A stretch of DNA of 14,254 bases. It comes from Phoronis ovalis. Taxonomy: Eukaryota > Phoronida > Phoronidae. Position numbers and translations under genes: made by a program. The notes beneath the pieces were generated by a model that was not told the DNA's origin, ran no database searches, and saw only the letters and a list, made by a program, of their open reading frames with translations. Numbering within the stretch: the stretch's first letter is position 1; every line of letters begins with the position of its first letter. The stretch lies in contig JAOXYB010033418.1 in the NCBI GenBank assembly GCA_028565635.1, forward strand, positions 1 through 14,254, given 5' to 3'. Below are positions 8,801-14,254 of the stretch, one piece after another.

Positions 8801-11800
8801 GGTTGCGGTAATAAACTTTTGAGTTGATGTTGAACCAATAATTCGGTTACATCGGCTTGTCGATTGTGAAGTTCGTTCTGCTGTGTTACTAACTGTGGTA
8901 TAGCATTATCATTATAAAACGACTTACCACCTTCATCGTTGCTTGTTGGTGGACGAAATTCTCGAGCATTTGGATTCAATGAATTATCAATATAGGACAT
9001 TAATGGTTGGTTTGCAGACCATGTGTTACTAGGTGGCATTACTGGTGTTGAAGTAAAAGTCATATTGAGAATGAAGCTGAGGAAAAGTAGGTTGATTTAC
9101 ACACGAAGATACAGTTGTACATGGTGTTGAAACAAACTTAAATTTATCACAATTACTATCAACATCAACACTGTACATATACACCGACTGTTCATTTGCT
9201 GCAAAAACTTTTTCTCTTGCATCCGCCACAGCAATTTCAGTTGCTATGTCTAATTCTCTTCTTCTCATCTTCAAACGTAGCTGTTCTTCTTCTAGTTGTA
9301 TCTGTTTTTTGAGTTGTGCTGCTCTAGCTAATAGTTCGGCCTTTATTGCTCTTTCGTTAGCTCTGGCAGATTTTGAAGAAGCATGGGAACTGTAGGAACT
9401 TCGTGTGTTATATGATCTAAGTGACAAAGCCGAAGACTCCGATAAGGTGTCGTCACGACAAAAGGTGTCGGTACATTCATTAGCAGTACTCCTTATAGGT
9501 GCCGTCGCCATTTTAATTTGAAAGCATAAGTTTGAAACTGTGTATGTGAACGCTTGTCGTTTAAATATATCGTAAAGTCTATCATTTGATTACTCGACCG
9601 TTTATTCGTTGTTCCTCGTTTCGTTATGTCGGTTTCACTTATTTAAGAATAACAAAATAGCGTTAGTCTAAGATTCCTAACATCAGTAATCTATATAATT
9701 ATGTAATTTACACAGGAAACGCCCTGACATCACAAATAACGATAAGCTAACTAAAGAAAACACCACTATAAGGACTAAAGAATGTAACTATCTACTACTA
9801 TATAATTATGTATATATTAACAATTCCAGCTCAGTACTAAATAACAAATAATTAAACACAAAACTTACAACTTATAGAGCTTCTTATGATTAAGCGTTCT
9901 GTTCGGATATAAGGTTCAAAATGGTGAGTCTAGCTAGTACAATTTGTCTAACAAGAGCATACAACCAATCAGAAACGGCCGATTAATTTTATCTGAATAG
10001 ATTGGCTCAATTAGGCCAATACACAATTACAAAATACAAATAGAATAGTATGTGGCCATAACAGGTTATGGGGGATTTAGTAGCACTAAGTTCTTGTGAA
10101 CCTCTTTCTTTGGAAACTGGTTGTACAGGGCCTCCACTTTTAGACTGCTTTAAACCATTGCCTTCAGTGGGAAACTGTCCTGAAATACCTTTCTCCTGTA
10201 AAAATTCTACCAAATCAGCAATAGTGATCACAGAAAATTCTGGATTAATTTAGTACTTATTCATCCACATTCAGAAGCTGTTGTGCAGTTGGTAACAGTC
10301 TGCTTACATTGTGCTCAGTTTTACTTCAACCTCCGTCAGCTGACCAGCTAGGGTATGCTACAAAACATGTCTTCATAAAGATTTGCTTCAGACTTTCAAA
10401 CCTAGTGAATTTCGATTATCTTGTCACATAATGCATGTTTGTAGTTAAAAAGTGCAATATCTAATCTGATTTATAGAGCAAGGCAGCACAGGCTGTGGCT
10501 TGTGAGGGAAGCTCAGGCACAAAGAGAATTTAAGTGGAAGAAAGAACAAGAGCAAAAGGAAAAGATAAGGATTGAAGAGGAGGAGGTAAATGTTTAAAGG
10601 AAAAAAGTATTCACTGACTATATATGCCTTGTTGTAAGCGGTAAATAATTATTGTTTTTTTGTACTCTGTATTTTTGTATCCGTGTTTCTTTTTTTTGCA
10701 ATTTCAATATATAATAAAAAAAATAATAATTACTTGAACAGAGTTCTCTTGGTAGAGGTAAAAACCATGTGATCTTTAATTTTAGTAAGACAGTTGTATA
10801 TGGTAGCAGCTGCTATCCATGGTAATGGCAGGTTCAAAGATCCTCAATGGCTGTGTGTTCACTACAATGCAGTTTCCTACCTCCCCTAGAAACCTAATTA
10901 TTTTTAGCTGGAAACCAAAAACAGAATTTAAAAAAAAATTAAGTTGATAAGTACTAAAAGGGTAAACTGCAATGTTTATAATATAATTTTTGTTCAAGTT
11001 TTCATTATATTATTTTCCTACAGAAACGTATAAAAGAAGAGTGGGAAGAAAGACAGCGAAAAGAAACAGAAGAAACTGAAAAACGAGAAAAGAAAAAGCA
11101 AGAACAGGTGATAGGAGGCTAACTCCTGATATATCCTGTCAAAATATATGAAATTATATTAGTAAACATAATTATAAATTTTAATACATAATATAAAATA
11201 CTGTTGTGTAATTATGTCTGTAATATACAAGATTAAAGGTCCAAAATTCAGTTCAAAACATTCCTTAACCCTGCCCATTCAGCAGATGTATCGAGTCTCG
11301 AGATGTATCTTTTTCAATTATGCTCATTGTATTATGGATGTACTCAGCAATTGCACTAGATATTTAACAAAGTATCTTTTTGCTAGTTTTAAGTTCAAAT
11401 GATTTTTATTTATATTAGTTAAATAATTTTTTTTCTCACAATATTTGTACAAGTGGTCTTCTATGATATATAAATTTAAATTGAAAGTTATGTATTTTTG
11501 AGATAGTATCCTCTTTGCCTACTGGAAAGTTTTCCACTTCTCAAATGACTGGATATCATGCATGACCAATTCAGATACACGCGTCACCAGAAAAAGATTG
11601 TTTTTTTGGCCAGTTTTTTAATCCTCTGTATAATCATGCTTAACTGTGCGTTCAGTTCATTCAGATATTCTGCTGGCAATATTCTAGGAAAAGCTGCTGA
11701 AAGAGGCCACTGCTAATGAAAATAAGGTGAGCGATTGAAGGTTTAGACAGGTGTACCTACTAAGGGATGGTAGCCTTGGAAAAGAAAAAGAACGTGCTGC

Positions 11801-13870
11801 AACAATGTATAATTTATTAAGTAGTAGTGTAAGGTATCACTTTTTTTGTGGACATATTTCATGATTTTGAATTTAAAGAAAAAAGTAAAATAAAACTGTT
11901 TCATTTATAAGTTTTTTGCATTCATTTGTTTATATTGTATCTGCATCACTTATTTTGTGTACAGAAGGAAGATGGGCCTTGGCATAATCCCATTGCACCA
12001 ACACTTCTGCCTGGCAAGGAGAGGCACGTGGAGAAGTGTCCATTCTTTGCAAAGACTGGTGCATGTAGATTTGGAGAAAGGTACATGTGATTAGCTGCTA
12101 ATGATGAATAACTGTGGCTTGAGCAACATGTGTCAATTGTTTAAACTTTTTCCTATTGTGTTAAAAGCTTCATGATTGTCTGGTATGTTGTGAAGTTTAT
12201 TGGAGAACTAGTTAACCATCCTTGTTTAAAATAAGAAATATAAGTTAAGATGACTTCACACATCTGTTAAATTGTCTTTCTTTCAGATGTTCTCGGTTAC
12301 ATGAACATCCTGAGACAAGTTGCACCTTGTTAATTCCTGGAATGTATGCTCACTTTAGTCTTGAACAATCACTCAGAGACGAGTATGATACAGGTATGTA
12401 ACACTCGTTCACAGAGGAGTGTGATACAGGTATGTAACAATCGTTCATGGATGAGTGTGATACAGGTATGTAACAATCGTTCACAGATGAGTATGATATA
12501 GGTATGTAACAGTCGTTCACAGATGAGTGATACGGGTATGTAACAAAAAGAATGATGAGATATAAAGAATCTTAGTTAGTGGACATAATTAGAGGTATGG
12601 TTGCAATCAATGATTGATTCTATTGGATGGAAACACTGAAATGTTTGCTCCCTTTCTCTTCATCCTGACATACAGTATGCAAAATAACCTTGCGTATAAA
12701 AGACCGTTTTGATTGGCTCAGTTATGTCATATAATTGAATGCCCTTAGACCTCGGAAAAAGATGGTTCTGGTAACCTGACTGAGCCTTGTTTTAATCCCA
12801 AATTATATTTATTTTTGCATATTTTCAGTAAATGCCTAATGATGTTATTCTTGTCATTGTGTCTTTCATGTTTTGGTCAATAAATTTTAAAAAATAGCCC
12901 GTCTACCTACCCTATTTTTTTGCCCATGTAATAGGAAACAGATATATTTTTTAGGCCTTATCAAAGCTGGCATCTTAAACTTTGTTATACTGAAGTTATA
13001 GTGTTAGAACAGTTATGTACAACAATCTCGGTTTTGAGATTATTTACTAATATGATGTATGTGACTATAACTGTTCTAATCTGCTAACAATAAATTATAA
13101 ACTATAAAAATGGATATGAGACTCTCCTTGAATGAGATGTTTTAACATATTTAGTCTTATGATGTCATCACAGTCACCAAAGCTGGTGACATTTTGTAAT
13201 GGTGGATATTAGTAATGACATTTTAAAGGCTTTGATTAATGACCTGAAGTATTATATGGCTGCCCAGAAATGAATAATCATTAATAAGGTTTTAAGTTTG
13301 CTCATTATGATTTCCAGATATCAACCTTGAATATGATGAGATTGAAATGTATAAACATTTTGAGAATTTCTACAAAGATGTTTTGCCAGAATTCAAAGCT
13401 ATTGGAAAAGTTATTCAGTTTAAAGTCTGCTGTAATTTTGAACCACATCTCAGAGGGAATGTTTATGTACAATTCCAGAGGTAATTTTAAAGAGGTACAT
13501 TCACATACCACATGGTAGATAGAAATGCCTGTAGAATTTGATTTGTACATAACTTCAGTTTTGTCATTTTACTGGGCAATCCTCTCAGTTAAAAAGTGGT
13601 TATAAGAGATATTCTAGAATATACCTGAAATATCCTCGCATATGCATTACGATTAAGATTCTGGTTATAATTCAATGTCTTGTTTGCTCTGTAGAATTTT
13701 AGTAGATTCCGTGCACAATAGGAGCATTCATCACATTTACAATCCATATTACTTTTGCAGTGAAAATGAGGCATATGCAGCCTTTGGGAAATTCAATGCT
13801 CGTTGGTATGGAGGTCGGCAACTTAATTGTGAATTCACAAATGTAACAAATTGGAAGTCTGCCATCTGTG
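2764..13870 (+). CDS. ZRSR2: ZRSR2 (U2AF35-related protein), 3' incomplete
   Basis: Spliced CDS: 2764-2810, 4509-4600, 4908-5004, 10477-10585, 11024-11107, 11688-11726, 11965-12080, 12287-12393, 13318-13480, 13761-13870, continuing beyond the window. In known animals ZRSR2 contacts the 3' splice site of U12-type introns and helps assemble the minor (and to some extent the major) spliceosome in the nucleus. Visible here are a charged coiled region (about 17-156), a CCCH finger with C181, C190, C196 and H200, and an RRM/UHM with RNP1-like RGNVYVQF (276-283) and the UHM R-x-F-type motif RWY (299-301). The long charged N-terminus and the RRM sequence separate it from U2AF1, which starts almost directly with the finger. 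All introns are GT-AG. The second CCCH finger and the RS tail must lie downstream. Confidence 0.93.
2811..4508 (+). other. ZRSR2 intron 1 (1698 bp)
   Basis: The donor is GTGAGT and the acceptor TGTTTCAG. It contains a TIR-bounded segment at 3135-3600. It also has small perfect hairpins, such as GACTTGG-CA-CCAAGTC at 3940-3955 and AATACCAT/ATGGTATT near 4420-4451. A 74-codon minus-strand frame at 3859-4083 has no recognisable domain and is not called. Nothing else is evident. Confidence 0.75.
3135..3600. mobile_element. Short TIR-bounded segment in intron 1
   Basis: GCCGTAGGGTCATGG at 3160-3174 is exactly inverted as CCATGACCCTACGGC at 3568-3582. The match extends weakly outward to GCTTACGCGACGG on the left and GCCGCAGGCAAGC on the right. 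Within it, GTTTTAACACTGTCTGGG (3275-3292) recurs as GTTTTAACATTATCTGGG (3550-3567), so part of the right end is also duplicated internally. There is no reading frame. It is probably a degraded MITE. No clear target-site duplication was found and the ends are approximate. Confidence 0.5.
4509..4600 (+). CDS. ZRSR2: ZRSR2 exon 2, basic N-terminal segment
   Basis: The acceptor is TGTTTCAG and the donor AAAG|GTAAAA. It encodes residues 16-46. It begins with SHKKW and continues with a Lys/Arg-rich run ([12 protein letters not shown]), matching the conserved basic N-terminus of animal ZRSR proteins. It enters in phase 2 and leaves in phase 1. The open frame continues into the intron for 92 bases, but homology ends at the donor. 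Confidence 0.92.
4908..5004 (+). CDS. ZRSR2: ZRSR2 exon 3, charged helical segment
   Basis: The acceptor is CATTTTTCAG and the donor AGAG|GTATAA. The one base left by exon 2 plus TT gives Val47, and the exon runs to residue 78 with two bases of codon 79. The sequence is Glu/Gln/Lys-rich and ends in a run of Glu. It is compatible with the long alpha-helical region that precedes the first zinc finger in ZRSR2. It is followed by intron 3, which carries the retrotransposon. Confidence 0.88.
5044..5225. mobile_element. Foldback (MITE-like) repeat in intron 3
   Basis: CTAACGGTTTGGAAAAAATA at 5070-5089, continuing to GGTAATAGGTA, pairs with TACCTACCAACCTAACC followed by TTTTTTCACACCGTTAG (5166-5199). 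A looser outer match pairs GGGCCAAGAAAA with TTTTTTAGGCCTT. The loop is AT-rich. A related single-arm copy lies at 12853-12960, so this is a dispersed family rather than a chance hairpin. The outer ends are approximate and no target-site duplication is certain. Confidence 0.6.
5403..5407. repeat. Left target-site duplication GGTTA
   Basis: Five bases directly before the TG of the left LTR, repeated exactly at 10064-10068 after the CA of the right LTR. A 5-bp duplication is usual for BEL/Pao integrases and fixes both element boundaries. Confidence 0.92.
5408..5925 (-). repeat. 3' LTR (left copy)
   Basis: It is 518 bp, starts TGTGAACGCT and ends GTAACA on the + strand, and is the 3' LTR relative to the antisense element. 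Against the right LTR I count by eye about 25 substitutions and three small indels (about 5%), many of them clustered in the first 110 bases. On the element strand, the sequence just before this LTR is only weakly purine-rich (AGGGGCTGGAA), the probable polypurine tract. Confidence 0.95.
5464..5469 (-). terminator. Candidate LTR poly(A) signal AATAAA
   Basis: TTTATT on the + strand reads AATAAA on the element strand, 57-62 bases before the end of the LTR. The same hexamer is kept in the other LTR at 9601-9606. The position fits the R/U5 region of an LTR. The regional AT-richness makes chance occurrence possible. Confidence 0.4.
5966..7045 (-). pseudogene. BEL/Pao integrase remnant (pol C-terminal part)
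   Basis: Read on the minus strand. The linker after RNase H starts near 7035 ([11 protein letters not shown]). It is followed by [10 protein letters not shown], the zinc-binding H2C2 region with Cys pair CVQC at 6473-6484, and the catalytic core with first Asp in GIDYFGPF (codon 6377-6379) and second Asp in SDNG (codon 6198-6200). After WNQHQ the sequence jumps directly to the C-terminal domain (NQWNMGRV), losing the region that should hold the catalytic Glu. The polyprotein end, LVLLLPSE and TAA, is at 5966-5968. Frameshifts occur near 6580, 6215-6240 and 6010. The product would be inactive. Confidence 0.88.
7016..7880 (-). pseudogene. BEL/Pao protease region and pre-RT spacer, truncated
   Basis: The retropepsin-like domain carries the active-site motif FLDNGSN, with the catalytic Asp codon at 7690-7692. 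DNG instead of DTG/DSG occurs in some invertebrate BEL elements, so I do not count it as damage. The conserved [11 protein letters not shown] block follows near 7370. A frameshift at about 7303-7330 leads into GWTLTGPF and the acidic spacer (EYDFNEYD...SEEDRSFL) that normally precedes reverse transcriptase. Near 7033-7045 the sequence jumps straight to post-RNase H sequence, so no reverse transcriptase or RNase H motif is present. Confidence 0.85.
7932..9511 (-). pseudogene. BEL/Pao gag remnant, frameshifted
   Basis: The ATG is at 9509-9511, only 33 nt inside the 5' LTR. In order there are a Ser-rich N-terminus, a coiled coil (about residues 55-105, rich in Arg, Glu, Leu and Ala), and the conserved gag core ([18 protein letters not shown], near 8730-8790). 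Cys/His zinc-binding segments follow, including a canonical CX2CX4HX4C knuckle at 7996-8037. At least four frame breaks are visible, near 9060, 8580-8630, 8375 and 8100, including a stop right after the KRLLDEKYG block. Gag normally forms the particle core and binds RNA. This copy cannot do so. Confidence 0.88.
9545..10063 (-). repeat. 5' LTR (right copy)
   Basis: It is 519 bp with TG...CA ends and is upstream of gag on the minus strand. It is nearly collinear with 5408-5925. The 33 nt between it and the gag ATG contain no TGG next to the LTR, so a standard tRNA primer-binding site is not visible. Confidence 0.95.
9871..9969 (-). promoter_or_regulatory. Candidate LTR promoter elements
   Basis: On the element strand, an ATTGG (inverted CCAAT) box at 9965-9969 is followed about 90 nt downstream by TATAAG at 9871-9876. 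Both are also kept in the other LTR (5827-5831 and 5733-5738). If active, transcription would run antisense to ZRSR2. The assignment rests on motif and order only. Confidence 0.3.
10064..10068. repeat. Right target-site duplication GGTTA
   Basis: Exact copy of 5403-5407, directly after the CA end of the 5' LTR. Confidence 0.92.
10069..10476. other. Intron 3 sequence right of the retrotransposon
   Basis: Together with 5005-5402 this is the original intron of about 811 bp. Composition at 10069-10340 is more balanced than in the other introns, and short coding-like stretches exist on both strands. One minus-strand frame runs about 55 codons (10069-10231) into the LTR. No domain is recognised and the frames are not continued across the pre-insertion site. 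The ZRSR2 acceptor TTTATAG ends at 10476. Confidence 0.45.
10477..10585 (+). CDS. ZRSR2: ZRSR2 exon 4, conserved W/R helical segment
   Basis: The acceptor is GATTTATAG and the donor GAG|GTAAAT. The first base completes Arg79 and the exon ends in phase 0 at residue 115. The motif [19 protein letters not shown] matches the conserved stretch of vertebrate ZRSR2 with a similar W..RE..AQ..F..KKE pattern. This shows that the exons on either side of the retrotransposon belong to one gene. Confidence 0.93.
11024..11107 (+). CDS. ZRSR2: ZRSR2 exon 5, Glu/Lys/Arg helical segment
   Basis: It is 84 nt, phase 0 on both sides, residues 116-143. The acceptor is TTTCCTACAG and the donor CAG|GTGATA. The composition [11 protein letters not shown] is typical of the charged helix of ZRSR2 and is followed by KREKKKQEQ. 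Because it is symmetric, skipping it would keep the frame. Confidence 0.88.
11108..11687 (+). other. ZRSR2 intron 5 (580 bp), no extra feature
   Basis: AT-rich. A 62-codon plus-strand frame at 11214-11402 shows no domain and is regarded as chance. The acceptor is CAATATTCTAG. Confidence 0.7.
11688..11726 (+). CDS. ZRSR2: ZRSR2 exon 6, 39-nt small exon
   Basis: It encodes 13 residues (144-156, [13 protein letters not shown]), phase 0 on both sides, with acceptor ATTCTAG and donor AAG|GTGAGC. It aligns with the vertebrate segment of the type ALQKMLDQAENELEN just before the first zinc finger. Being short and in phase, it could be skipped without shifting the frame. Confidence 0.8.
11965..12080 (+). 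CDS. ZRSR2: ZRSR2 exon 7, first CCCH finger (5' part)
   Basis: The acceptor is TTTTGTGTACAG and the donor AAAG|GTACAT. Residues 157-194 plus two bases of Arg195. It contains WHNP and the start of the finger, [15 protein letters not shown], with zinc ligands C181 and C190. In ZRSR2 and U2AF1 the two CCCH fingers contact the 3' splice-site RNA. Confidence 0.95.
12287..12393 (+). CDS. ZRSR2: ZRSR2 exon 8, end of finger 1 and linker to RRM
   Basis: The acceptor is TCTTTCTTTCAG. The first base completes Arg195 and residues 196-230 follow. CSRLH supplies zinc ligands C196 and H200, completing CX8CX5CX3[16 protein letters not shown] and RDEYD match the conserved linker and RRM entry of ZRSR2. I place the donor at ACAG|GTATGT (12394) because it splices in frame to exon 9 (Asp231). 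Identical or similar donors recur every 36 bp downstream. Confidence 0.93.
12358..12545 (+). repeat. 36-bp tandem array spanning exon 8 donor
   Basis: Units start at 12358 (exonic), 12394, 12430, 12466, 12502 (34 bp) and a partial unit at 12536. The last 31 nt of exon 8 match the third unit at 26 of 31 positions by eye, so the array derives from the exon end plus its donor. Each intronic unit ends with a GTATGT donor at 12430, 12466, 12502 or 12536, preceded by ACAG, ACAG, ATAG and ACGG. In the exon's frame, every intronic unit begins GGT ATG TAA or its equivalent. Confidence 0.93.
12853..12960 (+). repeat. Single-arm relative of the intron-3 foldback repeat
   Basis: It shares ATTGTGTCTTTCATGTTTTG, TCAATAA, CTACCTACC, a T-run and TTTTTTAGGCCTT, in order and orientation, with 5133-5225. 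The opposite arm is not present, so this copy looks truncated. Confidence 0.6.
13003..13080. repeat. Inverted repeat in intron 8
   Basis: GTTAGAACAGTTAT (13003-13016) pairs with ATAACTGTTCTAAT (13067-13080) at 13 of 14 positions (the remaining one G-T). The loop holds a second small hairpin, AATCTC/GAGATT, at about 13024-13041. It could form a branched stem in the pre-mRNA or be a relic of a small element. Confidence 0.5.
13318..13480 (+). CDS. ZRSR2: ZRSR2 exon 9, RRM (U2AF-homology) first part
   Basis: Residues 231-284 plus two bases of codon 285. The acceptor is TTTCCAG and the donor AGAG|GTAATT. It contains [19 protein letters not shown]2-like VIQFKV (262-267), [12 protein letters not shown] with the RNP1-like strand, and two Cys (CC) at the end of beta-1. 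The spacing and residues match ZRSR2 rather than U2AF1, whose corresponding segment has an EVFTE-type helix. The RRM of this family is a UHM that binds the large U2AF subunit. Confidence 0.96.
13761..13870 (+). CDS. ZRSR2: ZRSR2 exon 10, RRM end and start of finger 2
   Basis: The acceptor is TTACTTTTGCAG and the donor TGTG|GTAAGT. Ser285 is completed and residues 286-321 follow, with one base of Gly322. [15 protein letters not shown] includes the UHM R-x-F/Y motif (R299, Y301). WKSAICG ends with C321, which by alignment is the first zinc ligand of the second CCCH finger. The rest of that finger is not in the window. Confidence 0.95.
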
Positions 13871-14254
13871 GTAAGTATAAGAATATTTTCTTTCTACCAA
13901 ACGTTAGCACAGGTTTCTAATAGTTGCATGGTAAAATGTCCATGGCTTATAATAGGGAAGTTCATCAGAATGGTTTTGCATTAATCTTATTGAGTTTGCT
14001 GATTCATCTTTTATGCTTAAGGCAACGTATGGTCAGTTGCAAGAAATGGAGATACACACTTCTAAAATATCATTCGTTTGCAAGCATTATTCGCCAATAA
14101 TCCAGTATTATGTGGTATTATAGATGTAATGTCCAATAGTTAAATCACTACATTTTTATAATATTAGCAATTTTATTTAAAACAAGACAACGACGATTCG
14201 AAGAATCATCATTGTACGCTGTTTAAATTGGTTATTTGAGCGAAAGGAATTGCA
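13871..14254 (+). other. Start of ZRSR2 intron 10 to window end
   Basis: It begins with the strong donor GTAAGT. No continuation of the second zinc finger (pattern C-x5-C-x3-H) is found in any frame, so the next exon is beyond the window. A small palindrome, GATTC-GAA-GAATC, sits at about 14195-14207. Confidence 0.75.

Larger units (their letters stand above)
5408..10063 (-). mobile_element. BEL/Pao LTR retrotransposon, defective, antisense
   Basis: A 4656-bp insertion in intron 3, opposite to ZRSR2. It has two ~518-bp LTRs with TG...CA ends, a 5-bp target duplication, and a 3619-bp interior with gag, protease and integrase remnants in the order typical of BEL/Pao. Complete members usually have an interior of 5-6 kb. 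Here the reverse transcriptase/RNase H block and part of the integrase are missing, and the remaining frames are broken. It therefore cannot encode its own replication. Flanking intron sequence continues normally on both sides. Confidence 0.93.
12546..13317 (+). other. Rest of ZRSR2 intron 8
   Basis: AT-rich. It includes a diverged copy of the intron-3 foldback family (12853-12960) and an inverted repeat at 13003-13080. No gene is seen. The acceptor is TGATTTCCAG, ending at 13317. Confidence 0.7.

Noticed and set aside
9020-9070. Programmed frameshift between the first two gag frames
   Set aside because: Several other unrelated frame breaks in gag and pol show general decay, and no slippery heptamer is evident at the overlap.
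10068-10253. Plus-strand frame of 61 codons right of the LTR
   Set aside because: There is no recognisable domain. It overlaps an equally long minus-strand frame that runs into the LTR, so neither is called a gene.
13305-13550. Minus-strand and alternate plus-strand frames over exon 9
   Set aside because: These are shadows of the RRM exon, whose + strand reading frame is clearly conserved.
2811-13760. Possibility that ZRSR2's own introns include a U12-type intron
   Set aside because: I checked each donor. None carries the /GTATCCTT or /ATATCCTT signature and all are ordinary GT-AG introns.
11965-13870. Assignment as U2AF1 instead of ZRSR2
   Set aside because: U2AF1 begins almost directly with the first CCCH finger. 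Here about 180 charged residues precede it, and the RRM sequence follows the ZRSR2 pattern.

Overview
The window is AT-rich metazoan genomic DNA carrying one interrupted host gene and several mobile elements. I see no bacterial-type operons, tRNA, rRNA or CRISPR. The host looks like an invertebrate: introns run from about 0.2 to 1.7 kb, there is an antisense BEL/Pao LTR retrotransposon, and there are several short inverted-repeat elements. I cannot name the phylum or species.

The host gene is on the + strand and encodes ZRSR2 (U2AF35-related protein, Urp), the CCCH zinc finger/RRM protein that recognises the 3' splice site of U12-type introns. I assembled ten coding exons between 2764 and 13870. 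All junctions are GT/AG and every phase is consistent. Together they give 321 complete codons plus the first base of the next codon: a short N-terminus, a long charged helical region, the first CCCH finger, and the complete U2AF-homology RRM. The frame leaves the window just after the first Cys of the second CCCH finger. The remaining exon or exons (second finger, RS tail) lie beyond 14254.

Upstream of the gene (1-2763) lies a repeat block. From left to right it holds a diverged dispersed repeat with a small hairpin; a palindromic structure with arms at 418-563 and 1433-1586; a TIR-flanked element of TCTATAGA arrays nested inside that palindrome (561-1231); and a 560-bp element with C/G-rich inverted termini and a perfect 8-bp target duplication (1859-2418). 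About 340 bp of unique-looking DNA then forms the presumed promoter and 5' UTR.

Intron 1 contains another TIR-bounded segment. Intron 3 contains a foldback repeat and a complete, LTR-to-LTR, antisense BEL/Pao insertion (5408-10063) with a GGTTA target duplication. The insertion expanded the intron from about 0.8 to 5.5 kb. The element is dead: gag and protease are frameshifted, the whole reverse transcriptase/RNase H segment is gone, and the integrase lacks its catalytic Glu region.

The most unusual feature is at the exon 8/intron 8 boundary (12358-12545). The last ~31 nt of the exon plus the start of its donor have been tandemly amplified into a 36-bp array. Each unit carries a near-consensus 5' splice site and an in-frame TAA, so a gene for a splicing factor contains a ladder of decoy donors that would produce premature stops.
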